From assembly GCA_035325995.1 (NCBI GenBank), contig DAOKYU010000015.1, positions 1 through 30,075 of the forward strand: a DNA stretch of 30,075 nt. Reading direction: 5' to 3'. This document shows positions 6,592 to 14,501 of the stretch, piece after piece. The DNA comes from Thermodesulfobacteriota bacterium (GTDB taxonomy: Bacteria; Desulfobacterota_D; UBA1144; Nemesobacterales; UBA2774). Position 1 is the stretch's first letter. Each line of letters opens with the position of its first letter. The notes beneath the pieces were generated by a model. The model was given only the letters and a program-made list of their open reading frames with translations. It was not told where the DNA came from and did no database searches. The position numbers were made by a program, and so were the translations under genes.

Positions 6592-9285
6592 ATGGAGAAA
6601 CACTACCTTGTTTTAGATCAGTATAGAGAATCAAGTGAATATAATGATTTTTTGGGGAAGTTCTATCATTTTCCAAAGAAATACCTGAATCTTCTATCTC
6701 AACCCAATATTGAATTTGTATATTATGAGCCAAAGAAAAATGGAGATGGAGTCTATTTTGGCTACGGTAAAATTTGTAAAGAACCGTTTGAAGACAAACG
6801 TGAATCAAATCATTATTTTGTTGAAATAGCCGAGTATAAACCTTTTACAGACCCTGTCCCTTTTGAGAACGGTTCGGGGCCTAGGGAAGTCAAGCCGTTC
6901 TACAATCCACAAAATGCAGTTAGAAGAATAGAAAATGAGAGATTGGAAGGAATTTGTCTCGACGGAGGCATCCAACTTAATTTCAAAGCAGATGCACATT
7001 TAATCACCGTATTAGGTGAGCAGTTAATTGCATCTGAAAAAGTTGGGATTCTCGAGTTGGTAAAAAATTCTTATGATGCTGGAGCTACATATTGCAAAGT
7101 GATTATAGAAAAGGTGGCTTCACTTCCACAGATTGACAAGTCCCAATACGAATTCGATAAATACGAAGGACCGGTAATTGTTATAGAAGATGATGGTATA
7201 GGGATGACCAAAGAAGTTATAGAAAATGGGTGGCTGAGACCAGCATCCACTTTGAAAACAAATATCAAGGAGCGTCTAAAAAATGAAAAGGAAGCTGCAA
7301 TACAATCAGGAAGGTTGGGTGCATTTCAAAGTCTAACACGGGAGTTACAGAAAGAATATAAAAATAGGGTTCCGCTTGGCGAGAAAGGTGTAGGAAGGTT
7401 TGCAGCACATAGGCTTGGGAAATATTTAGTTATTAAAACCAAGCCCAGAAATCTAGAATATGAATATGTCCTGAATATTGATTGGACAAAGTTTGATATG
7501 ATGCATAGTGCGATGAGAGATTTGGATTCCATTGGAGTCAGCTTAAGGAGGCAAGAGCTATCCCGTAACTATGGTGAGACGGATTCAGGCACTCAGATAA
7601 TAATTTATGGTGGTAGGAAAGGTTTTGAATGGACGGAGGAAACGGTTGAACAATTAAATCGTACAATCCATAATTTGAATTCTCCTAATCCTAATCCGGA
7701 CAAGAATCGTACAAAATTTCAAGCTATGCTTGTTTGTCCACAGATTCCCGATTTAAAGGAACGAGACTATATTAATGACTACCCTCCAAACTTTACATTT
7801 GACGGACTAGTTGATGAGACCGGATTACTCGACTATAAGATCAATTTCAATCCTCCGAATTCCGTTCCTATGACTCCTGATGAAGAGTCTTACAAAATTG
7901 ATTTAAGAGCAAACACCAATGACCAAGATTATTGGAGAATCGATTCTCAAGATTCTCTCCGTTATCCTGAATGTGGACCTTTTTTTATACACCTCGATAT
8001 ATGGTATAGAGCAAAACCATGGGTAGACGGCCCGGATTCAAGAGAGTTTCTTAATTATCTTTATGATTTTGGAGGGATTTCTATATACAGAGATGGAATC
8101 AACATATTACCTTCAGAATTGGGAGCGGAGACTGATTGGCTTGGTCTTGCTAAGAGGCACGAAAAAGTTGGCTCTCGTATCTCATATTACAATATGATAG
8201 GGAATATAGAAATTGATCAGTTTGATAATCTAGCATTAACTGATAAAACGGATAGAGAAGGATTAATCAGGAATCGTGCATATTATGATTTAGTAAAGCT
8301 AATACAGCCTATTATTATAAATATAGCTGAACAATTTTTTAGGTTTAAACGTGATATTTATTCAAATCTAACCAAAGGTATTACTAGGGATCCTGAAATA
8401 TTAGGAGGGAATGTAGCAGACGGCGCAAAGTTGGTTTCCAAGATAAAAGAAAATTATCCCATCATGGAGGATCCGTTCTCAATATTATCCCAGTTAGGTG
8501 AATCGATGGAAAGAGAAGATAAGTTGATAAATTTGGAATCCTCTTTAAAGAATTTAAAATCCAGTCTTGAACTTATCGAAGAAGCGCAGAATTTATTGAC
8601 TGAACAGGCAGGATTTGGATTAGCTATTGCTGTCTCTGTGCATGAAATTGCCAAAATAACTTCAAATTTTTACAATGGAGTAAATGAGATTATCAAGAGT
8701 AGTAAATTTGATAAAGAAAAACTCAATGATTTACAAGAAGCTTCGTCTTCATTAAAATCTGAATTGAAAAGACTTAGTCCACTAAGAGCGATTAGAAATG
8801 AAAAAAGGATGGAATTTGGTGTATATAAGGTGCTTAAATTCACGCGTGAAATGTTCAAGAGACGATTTGAAAAGCTAGGCATTGAGTTTAACATTGACCA
8901 TGATTCCGACATTGATATTTATGCCAGATACGGTGCAATTGTTCAAATTTTTTCGAATTTGTTTGATAATAGTTGTTATTGGCTAAATACGTTGAGTCGT
9001 AGTAGGAAAAGAATAATATCTGTTAAAATCAATTCAAAAGATCGGTTTGTAATAATAGCAGATACTGGCCCGGGAATTCATGATTCAATTCGCCCTTATT
9101 TGTTTCAACCAGGTTATAGTTTAAAGATTCCACCAAGCGGTTTGGGTCTTTACATTTCTAAATACTACATGCAATCTTTTAAAGGTGATATTTATTTAAC
9201 TACTGAAAGAGAAAGGTTGAAAGATTTTTCTGGAGCCCAATTTACTATTGATTTTGCAAAAGTCCCATCCAAGGGTTGGGGATAA
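6592..9285 (+). CDS. MORC/Hsp90-like GHKL ATPase with PUA/EVE-like N-terminus and histidine-kinase-like C-terminus
   Basis: An 897-aa multidomain protein. Residues about 4-80 (FYHFP, FVYYEP, YFGYGKI) resemble PUA/EVE-like modified-base readers at the front of many restriction nucleases. A first GHKL ATPase follows: N-box ELVKNSYDAG (E155, N159, D162), DDGIGM (201-205), GEKGVGRFAAHRLG (from 263). An S5-like segment contains GGISIYRDG (494-502) and TDREGLIRN. Then comes a helical region with SVHEIAK (H684), like a histidine-kinase dimerization helix, and a second GHKL module: N-box around N789/N793, DTGPGI (824-829), SGLGLY (849-854). The ATG is preferred over a TTG at 6565; its Shine-Dalgarno is poorly spaced. 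First gene of the island; it probably senses and signals for the methylase and nuclease downstream. Autophosphorylation is an inference. Confidence 0.8.
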   Translation: MEKHYLVLDQYRESSEYNDFLGKFYHFPKKYLNLLSQPNIEFVYYEPKKNGDGVYFGYGKICKEPFEDKRESNHYFVEIAEYKPFTDPVPFENGSGPREVKPFYNPQNAVRRIENERLEGICLDGGIQLNFKADAHLITVLGEQLIASEKVGILELVKNSYDAGATYCKVIIEKVASLPQIDKSQYEFDKYEGPVIVIEDDGIGMTKEVIENGWLRPASTLKTNIKERLKNEKEAAIQSGRLGAFQSLTRELQKEYKNRVPLGEKGVGRFAAHRLGKYLVIKTKPRNLEYEYVLNIDWTKFDMMHSAMRDLDSIGVSLRRQELSRNYGETDSGTQIIIYGGRKGFEWTEETVEQLNRTIHNLNSPNPNPDKNRTKFQAMLVCPQIPDLKERDYINDYPPNFTFDGLVDETGLLDYKINFNPPNSVPMTPDEESYKIDLRANTNDQDYWRIDSQDSLRYPECGPFFIHLDIWYRAKPWVDGPDSREFLNYLYDFGGISIYRDGINILPSELGAETDWLGLAKRHEKVGSRISYYNMIGNIEIDQFDNLALTDKTDREGLIRNRAYYDLVKLIQPIIINIAEQFFRFKRDIYSNLTKGITRDPEILGGNVADGAKLVSKIKENYPIMEDPFSILSQLGESMEREDKLINLESSLKNLKSSLELIEEAQNLLTEQAGFGLAIAVSVHEIAKITSNFYNGVNEIIKSSKFDKEKLNDLQEASSSLKSELKRLSPLRAIRNEKRMEFGVYKVLKFTREMFKRRFEKLGIEFNIDHDSDIDIYARYGAIVQIFSNLFDNSCYWLNTLSRSRKRIISVKINSKDRFVIIADTGPGIHDSIRPYLFQPGYSLKIPPSGLGLYISKYYMQSFKGDIYLTTERERLKDFSGAQFTIDFAKVPSKGWG

Positions 9286-9288
9286 AAG

Positions 9289-10650
9289 ATGAAGTACTCT
9301 ATATGTGTTATTGATGACGACATTCCTGCGAATCAGCTAAAAGAAATCGAAGATTTTGATAGAATTACTTCATCGAGTTTAAAGTATCTTTTGGATGCGA
9401 AACACAACATTATTTGGAATGACGTAAATATAAAAAATCTAATTGAAGAAATAATTAAAAATGAACAAACATGGAAATTAGATGCTTTTACGAATCCAAA
9501 TATTTTTTTGAATTATATCTCAGAAGAATATTACAGACCTCAAATAATTATATTGGATTATGACATCCCAGGTGTTGACGACTTCGAAACCACTTTGCAG
9601 GAATTGTTAGAAAGGAGTTTTTCGATTGTCTATATTTATTCAAAACTTAGTAAGGATGCTATAGCATTAGACGGTATTAAGTCATCGGAGAGATTCAAAC
9701 AGTATTCCGAAAGGATTCAGTATATATACAAAGAAACTAAAAATTCTTTCGGAAAGCTTTTGGAAAAGGTCGAAGAAATCAATAAGAAAAATATTTCCTT
9801 CATTTTTGGAGATGAACTAAGAAAAAAAACACTAAGAGCCCTTGATAATTTATTAATTGATATCGGCAAATTAACGTATAACAATATTGGCAATTTCATA
9901 TCATTCAACGATTCTGATAAATCTGAATTGATAGATTTAATTGGCCATCAAGTTAAAAGTGCGATATCTTTCTCAAATTTGGAAATCCCTCAGTCTGATA
10001 GATCGAGGTTAGACGATTATCACAAAGTATTAGCCAAAAAGCTATGGTCAAATTGGATTTATTTTAAGAACGGTTCTCAAGATTTTATGGTCAGAAGGGG
10101 AGATATTGTCCAATATAGTAACGATATAGATACGCTATATATGGTGGTTACCGGAGATTGTGATTTATATAGATTTTGGAAAAAGAGTTTTGGTTTTGTT
10201 AATTTACTTCCACTTCATAGACTAGATAATACGATTGGTATAGATTTGAAGATAAAGTTTGCAGCATCTAATGTGGAGAAAACACCTCCCTTTAGTTCAT
10301 TAACTAACAGTAGAATTAAAGGAGTATCCACAGGGCCGATAGTCTTGCCTTTTATAGACATTAATGGTCAGTATTACAATTATATCGGGCTTCCAACAAA
10401 GCTTAGTTATGTTTATATCAAACCACCGAATGGGTTATCAAGAAAGAATGGTAATGATTACAGATTAACATATCAAAGATGGAATTATCGGAAGAAAAAT
10501 AAATATAAAAGATTGTATACAATGACAGAACCTTTTTTGACTCCACTAGTTACGAATGTAATACAGAACATCTCAAATTTAGGTGTGCCTGATTACCCGA
10601 AGTACGTTGGGGAAATAATATCTAAAGATATTGAGAATATCTTGAAATGA
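9289..10650 (+). CDS. Receiver-domain-like protein with unassigned C-terminus
   Basis: A 453-aa protein starting 3 nt after the GHKL gene. The N-terminal ~140 residues look like a two-component receiver: YSICVIDDD (acidic pocket D9-D11), IIILDYDIPGVDD with D90 at the phospho-acceptor position, and SIVYIYSK for the next strand. The conserved lysine of classical receivers is not clearly visible, so it may be a degenerate or atypical one. Residues about 145-453 match no DNA-binding output domain I know. They contain VVTGDCDLYR (286-295), a short Cys-Asp-Leu motif, then VLPFIDINGQYYNY. I infer it is the partner of the upstream kinase-like ATPase, passing its state to the methylase/nuclease or acting as effector itself. 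Confidence 0.6.
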   Translation: MKYSICVIDDDIPANQLKEIEDFDRITSSSLKYLLDAKHNIIWNDVNIKNLIEEIIKNEQTWKLDAFTNPNIFLNYISEEYYRPQIIILDYDIPGVDDFETTLQELLERSFSIVYIYSKLSKDAIALDGIKSSERFKQYSERIQYIYKETKNSFGKLLEKVEEINKKNISFIFGDELRKKTLRALDNLLIDIGKLTYNNIGNFISFNDSDKSELIDLIGHQVKSAISFSNLEIPQSDRSRLDDYHKVLAKKLWSNWIYFKNGSQDFMVRRGDIVQYSNDIDTLYMVVTGDCDLYRFWKKSFGFVNLLPLHRLDNTIGIDLKIKFAASNVEKTPPFSSLTNSRIKGVSTGPIVLPFIDINGQYYNYIGLPTKLSYVYIKPPNGLSRKNGNDYRLTYQRWNYRKKNKYKRLYTMTEPFLTPLVTNVIQNISNLGVPDYPKYVGEIISKDIENILK

Positions 10651-11669
10651 CTCTTACATCCATGGATATATTTTGCGGATGCGGTGGACTAACACAAGGG
10701 ATGCGTGATGCAGGATTCACGGTTCTAGCCGCATTAGACATTGATCCTGATGCCGTTAAAACATTTAATTTGAATCATCCTAATACTAATGTTTATAAAG
10801 ATGATATAAGAAAATTTGACGCCACAGCGTTGAAGAAATTATTAAAAGGACAAAAGTTGCATCTTCTTGCCGGATGCCCCCCGTGTCAAGGCTTCTCTTC
10901 CGTGCGAAGACTGAATAAAGGAAAACCGGTCGATGATGACAGGAACGATTTGGTAAATGAATTTTTAAGATTTATTGAAGAATTAGAACCCTTAACCATC
11001 ATGATGGAGAATGTGCCTGGATTGAAATCATACAAATTGTTCCATCTCTTGGTTAACAAACTCGATGAACTAAAATATAAGTGTGATGTTGGGATTGTTG
11101 ATGCCCAAAATTACGGTGTTCCCCAAAGACGTAAAAGATTAGTCTTGATCGGCTCAAGGTTAGGTGAAATTAAAATAGCTCCGCCGTCTGGAGAGAAAAA
11201 AACAGTTGAACAGACGATCGGCTATTTGGAAAAGCCTGAAGATAGTGAAGATCACTTGCATAGAATTTTAATGCGGCACAGCGAAAATGTTCGAAAGAGA
11301 ATAGCTTGTACTCCTAAGGATGGGGGTAGCCGAAAAGATCTGCCGCCTGAGTTTGATCTGCGATGCCACAAAAGGGAGAACATAGGTTTTAGAGATATTT
11401 ATGGTCGTCTTAAATGGAAAGATGTTTCCGGTACAATTACCAGCGGTTGTTTGAATCCTTCCAAAGGCAGGTTCTTACATCCGGAGCAAGATAGAGCAAT
11501 TACTCCTAGAGAAGCTGCATTATTGCAGTCTTTCCCTTCTACCTATCAATTTCCTACAAACCTTTCCAAAAAATCGTTAGCTACTTTAATTGGAAATGCA
11601 CTCCCCCCCAAGTTCAGTTTTATTCAATCGAAGAATATTAGAGATCACTTGGAGGAATATCTTGCCTGA
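10647..11669 (+). CDS. C5-cytosine DNA methyltransferase (Dcm-type)
   Basis: A 340-aa type II-like methylase that transfers a methyl group from S-adenosylmethionine to C5 of cytosine. The conserved motifs are in order: I (DIFCGCGGLTQG), IV (GCPPCQGFS, catalytic C80), VI (MMENVPGL), VIII (QNYGVPQRRKRLVLIG), IX region (RDIYGRLKWKDVSGTIT) and X (LIGNALPPKF). The target-recognition segment between VIII and IX is short, about 100 residues, so the site is probably short. It starts in an ATGA overlap with the receiver gene; a second in-frame ATG six codons downstream is possible. The site it methylates cannot be read from the sequence, but Vsr coupling suggests it makes 5-methylcytosine whose deamination is repaired or exploited. 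Confidence 0.95.
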   Translation: MTLTSMDIFCGCGGLTQGMRDAGFTVLAALDIDPDAVKTFNLNHPNTNVYKDDIRKFDATALKKLLKGQKLHLLAGCPPCQGFSSVRRLNKGKPVDDDRNDLVNEFLRFIEELEPLTIMMENVPGLKSYKLFHLLVNKLDELKYKCDVGIVDAQNYGVPQRRKRLVLIGSRLGEIKIAPPSGEKKTVEQTIGYLEKPEDSEDHLHRILMRHSENVRKRIACTPKDGGSRKDLPPEFDLRCHKRENIGFRDIYGRLKWKDVSGTITSGCLNPSKGRFLHPEQDRAITPREAALLQSFPSTYQFPTNLSKKSLATLIGNALPPKFSFIQSKNIRDHLEEYLA

Positions 11670-12075
11670 TGTCTTCTCGAAGGAGAAGCGGTCCGAGATT
11701 ATGAGCAGAATCGGACCGAAGGATACAAAACCGGAGTTGGCAATCAGAAAATTAGTGCACTCCATGGGCTATAGATTTAGGCTTCATGTAGAGGACCTCC
11801 CGGGGAAACCCGATCTAGTGTTCCCGAAATATAGAAAAGTTATTTTTGTCCATGGTTGTTTTTGGCATGGCTGCGAAAGATGCAGCCGTTCGAAACTACC
11901 GGACACAAATTATGATTTTTGGAGTGTGAAAATTGGAAAAACGAAAACTAGAGATAAGAAGAAATATCAGGAATTAGAAACTCTGGGATGGGATTATTTG
12001 GTTATATGGCAATGTGAAATAAAAACAGATTACATTGATCAGATTTCCGAAAAGATAGCGAACTTCTTGAATTGA
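11662..12075 (+). CDS. vsr: Vsr-type very short patch repair endonuclease
   Basis: A 137-aa nuclease of the Vsr family, which nicks next to T:G mismatches from 5-methylcytosine deamination. Starting at TTG 11662 (GGAGG 6 nt upstream, 8-nt overlap with the methylase), key positions fall at the numbers known for E. coli Vsr: D51 in LPGKPD, H64, F67, W68 and H69 in VHGCFWH. The N-terminal RSEIMSRIGPKDTKPE is typical. Zinc ligands may be C66, C71 or C74, and the late cysteine in VIWQCEIK. Beyond mismatch repair it could be the cutting arm of this cassette, since I see no other nuclease domain. The longer upstream reading frame lies inside the methylase gene and is rejected. Confidence 0.93.
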   Translation: MPDVFSKEKRSEIMSRIGPKDTKPELAIRKLVHSMGYRFRLHVEDLPGKPDLVFPKYRKVIFVHGCFWHGCERCSRSKLPDTNYDFWSVKIGKTKTRDKKKYQELETLGWDYLVIWQCEIKTDYIDQISEKIANFLN

Positions 12076-12077
12076 CA

Positions 12078-12114
12078 ATACCATCCATCTGAATCTCTGA
12101 TTTTGTAATGGTAT
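12078..12114. repeat. Inverted repeat at the right edge of the AT-rich island
   Basis: ATACCAT (12078-12084) and ATGGTAT (12108-12114) form a 7-bp stem with a 23-nt loop directly after the vsr stop codon. It lacks a T-run, so it is a weak terminator candidate or an island boundary mark. Confidence 0.35.
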
Positions 12115-12120
12115 CCCTCC

Positions 12121-12149
12121 TAGACAACCCCGCGCTTTGCAAATAGACT
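12121..12149 (+). promoter_or_regulatory. Promoter of the aminotransferase operon, probably leaderless
   Basis: TAGACA (12121-12126), 17 bp, TAGACT (12144-12149). The -10-like box ends 8 nt before the ATG at 12158 and there is no Shine-Dalgarno, which fits a leaderless transcript. Confidence 0.5.
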
Positions 12150-12157
12150 AAACCGCC

Positions 12158-13303
12158 ATGCAGTCGAAACTCTCGAAGGAAATAGCGCCGTTTTACGTTC
12201 TGGAGGTTCTCGAAAAGGCGCGCGAGATAGAGGCCACGGGCGCGGACGTCGTGCATTTCGAGGTCGGGGAGACGGATTTCGGAAGCCCGGCAGCCGCGTG
12301 CGAGGAGGCGATAGCCGCTATTAACGAGGGCGATACGCGCTACACGCACAGCCTTGGGATACGCGAGCTCCGCAGCGCCATAGCGGACGATTACAGGGGA
12401 TCGTACGGCGTGGACGTATCGCCGGACAGGATCATCGTGACGATGGGCAGCTCGCCGGCGCTGTTCATGTCGATGCTGGCGCTCGTCGACCCGGGCGACG
12501 AAATCATAATCACCGACCCGCACTACGCCTGTTATCCGCAGCTTATAAAGATAGCCGGCGGCGTGCCGAAGAAGGTGCGCATATACGAAGAGGAAGGGTT
12601 TCAGCCCGACGTCTCGCGCATCGAAAAGGCCATAACGCCCCGGACGAAGGCGATCCTTGTAAACTCGCCGGCGAACCCGACCGGGGTCGTGCTCGACCCG
12701 GACGTGCTCCGGGGGATAGCCGGGCTGGGAGTGCCGGTCATATCGGACGAGATATACCACGGGCTCGTGTATTCGGGCGGGGCGCGGACGATGCTCGAAT
12801 TTACGGGCAACGCCATAACAGTGAACGGTTTTTCGAAGCTCTACGCCATGACGGGCTGGCGGCTCGGATACGTCATAGTGCCCGAAGCGCTCGTCAGGCC
12901 TGTGCAGAAGCTCCAGCAGAACCTCTTCATATCGCCGAGCCCGATATCGCAGCGCGCGGGCGTGGCGGCGCTCAAAAAGGGGAAGGGCGACGCCGGAAGG
13001 ATGGTGAAGGAGTTCGGCGAGAGGAGGAAGAGGATGATAGAAGGTCTCAGGCGCCTCGGGCTCACGTCGTCCGTCGAGCCGACGGGGGCGTTTTACGTGT
13101 TCGCGAACGTGTCCCGGCTGTCCAGCGATTCGCTCGCGCTCGCCTTCGACATACTCGAAAAGGCGCACGTGGCGGTGACCCCCGGGGCGGATTTCGGCGA
13201 GGGAGGGGAGGGGTATCTCAGGTTCTCCTACGCCGCCGCACCCGATAAAATAGACGAGGGCCTCAGGAGGCTCGCCGCATACATGGAAGAGAACGCGAAA
13301 TAA
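12158..13303 (+). CDS. Class I/II PLP-dependent aminotransferase
   Basis: A 381-aa fold-type I transaminase. It shows the N-terminal substrate loop FEVGETDFGSP, YTHSLGIRELRSAI, the NPTG motif (NSPANPTGVV), SDEIYHGLVY, and the PLP-binding lysine in NGFSKLYAMTGWRLGY. The C-terminal arginine that binds the carboxylate is in LRFSYA. This is the general aspartate/alanine/aromatic type; the exact substrate cannot be fixed from motifs. It is first in an operon with pgk-like, tpiA and secG genes (4 nt to the next start), presumably for expression convenience rather than pathway logic. It has no Shine-Dalgarno but a -10 hexamer 8 nt upstream. Confidence 0.9.
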   Translation: MQSKLSKEIAPFYVLEVLEKAREIEATGADVVHFEVGETDFGSPAAACEEAIAAINEGDTRYTHSLGIRELRSAIADDYRGSYGVDVSPDRIIVTMGSSPALFMSMLALVDPGDEIIITDPHYACYPQLIKIAGGVPKKVRIYEEEGFQPDVSRIEKAITPRTKAILVNSPANPTGVVLDPDVLRGIAGLGVPVISDEIYHGLVYSGGARTMLEFTGNAITVNGFSKLYAMTGWRLGYVIVPEALVRPVQKLQQNLFISPSPISQRAGVAALKKGKGDAGRMVKEFGERRKRMIEGLRRLGLTSSVEPTGAFYVFANVSRLSSDSLALAFDILEKAHVAVTPGADFGEGGEGYLRFSYAAAPDKIDEGLRRLAAYMEENAK

Positions 13304-13307
13304 CCGT

Positions 13308-14501
13308 ATGAAGATACCGTCCATTGCAGAAATAGACATAAAGGAAAAGAAGGTTTTTATAAGGGTGGACCTGGACGTGCCTGTCGATAAATCCGGCGCG
13401 GTCGGGGAGGTATGGAAGATAGAGCGCATACTGCCGACCGTGAGATACGCCCTTCAGCAGAAGGCGAAGGTGATCCTCGCCGCGCACAGGGGGAAGCCCG
13501 GGGGGAAGGTGGTAAAGCGCTATTCGCTCGAGGCCGTCGGGGCAGAGCTGTCGCGGGCGCTCGGGTGCGAGATATATTTCCCGGAGGATTCCGTCGGCGA
13601 CGCGGTGAAGAAGGTGTCGGTGGACATGCCCGCGGGGAGCGTCATGCTGCTGGAAAACCTCGATTTCCATAAGAAGGAGCTCGAAGACAGCGTGGATTAC
13701 GCGAAGAGGCTCGCCGAGATCGCGGACATCTACGTGAACGAGGCGTTTACTGTATCGAATCAGAAGCGCGCCTCGCTCTCCGCCATTACCGGATTCTTCA
13801 ATACGGTGTGCGTCGGGCTTTCGTTCAAGAACGAGGTAGAGAGCCTGGACAAGCTCGTAAATCCTGAGCGGCCCTTCACGGCCGTCATCGGCGGGAAGTG
13901 CACGGCGCAGAGGCTCGCGCTCATGGAAAAATTCATGGACAACGTGGATTCGTTCCTCCTCGGGGGGGCCGTCGCCAACCTCTTTTTGAAGACGCTCGGC
14001 AAGGAGACGGGGAGGTCCGAGGTCGATCAGTCGATGATCTACAGCGCGAAAAAGCTCATCTCGTCGTCCGCGACGAGGGGCATAAGGTTCATAGTGCCCG
14101 TGGATCTCGTAACCGTCCGCGGGGATTTGAAGAATGATTCGCCTTCCTATATAATTTCGGACAATAATATCCCGACAAATTCGACGACGGTCGATATAGG
14201 GCCCGAAACGGGGGCCCAATTCGCTAATAATATATCGGGAGCGAGGACGGTTTTCTGGAACGGGCCGCTCGGCATTTGCGAGGAGCCAGGGTTCTTCGAG
14301 GGGTCGAAGGCCGTGGCCGAGGCGATTGCGGAGTCGGACGCGTGGGGGGCGGTTACAGGCCGCGACACTGCGCAGATCGTCCACGACATGGCCGCCGAGG
14401 GGCGGGCCGGTTACGTGTCCCGGAGCGGCGAAGCGGCGATTGAATACATCATCAACGGCACTTTGCCTGCGATCGCCGCGCTCGAAGAAAGGATTAAATG
14501 A
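13308..14501 (+). CDS. pgk: Divergent phosphoglycerate kinase homologue
   Basis: A 397-aa protein of the PGK fold, which normally makes ATP and 3-phosphoglycerate from 1,3-bisphosphoglycerate. Overall length and order fit: FIRVDLDVP (19-25), AAHRGKPGGK, VNEAFT, FLLGGAVANLFLK, PVDLVTV, VFWNGPLGI. But several usually invariant sites differ: RVDLNVP is RVDLDVP, SHLGRP is AHRGKP, the arginine of the DAFGTAHR loop is not conserved (EAFTVSNQKR), GGAKVSDK is GGKCTAQR, and the C-terminal GGGD(S/T) and STGGGASLE loops read TGRDTA and SRSGEAAIE. It overlaps tpiA by ATGA. Either a very divergent true enzyme or a paralogue that has lost or changed activity. Confidence 0.8.
   Translation: MKIPSIAEIDIKEKKVFIRVDLDVPVDKSGAVGEVWKIERILPTVRYALQQKAKVILAAHRGKPGGKVVKRYSLEAVGAELSRALGCEIYFPEDSVGDAVKKVSVDMPAGSVMLLENLDFHKKELEDSVDYAKRLAEIADIYVNEAFTVSNQKRASLSAITGFFNTVCVGLSFKNEVESLDKLVNPERPFTAVIGGKCTAQRLALMEKFMDNVDSFLLGGAVANLFLKTLGKETGRSEVDQSMIYSAKKLISSSATRGIRFIVPVDLVTVRGDLKNDSPSYIISDNNIPTNSTTVDIGPETGAQFANNISGARTVFWNGPLGICEEPGFFEGSKAVAEAIAESDAWGAVTGRDTAQIVHDMAAEGRAGYVSRSGEAAIEYIINGTLPAIAALEERIK

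Larger units (their letters stand above)
6489..12076 (+). other. AT-rich candidate defence island: GHKL ATPase, receiver, Dcm, Vsr
   Basis: Four same-strand genes with an abrupt change to AT-rich DNA and A/T-ending codons sit between two GC-rich housekeeping genes. They are tightly coupled: 3 nt between the first two, an ATGA overlap between the second and third, and an 8-nt overlap between the third and fourth. No integrase, transposase, tRNA or direct repeat marks the edges. The right edge has only an ATACCAT/ATGGTAT inverted repeat (12078-12084, 12108-12114). Links between MutL/MORC-type GHKL ATPases, cytosine methylases and Vsr nucleases in restriction-modification operons are established from comparative genomics; the particular receiver-containing arrangement is what deserves attention. 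Confidence 0.8.

Noticed and set aside
6592..9285. DNA gyrase B or MutL
   Set aside because: The first GHKL domain and S5-like part are similar in layout, but there is no TOPRIM domain and no MutL C-terminal domain; a second kinase-type GHKL module takes that place.
12002..14384. Two long minus-strand frames (475 and 373 codons) opposite the aminotransferase and PGK-like genes
   Set aside because: No family motifs and no ribosome site; both are fully explained as antisense shadows of well-recognised genes.
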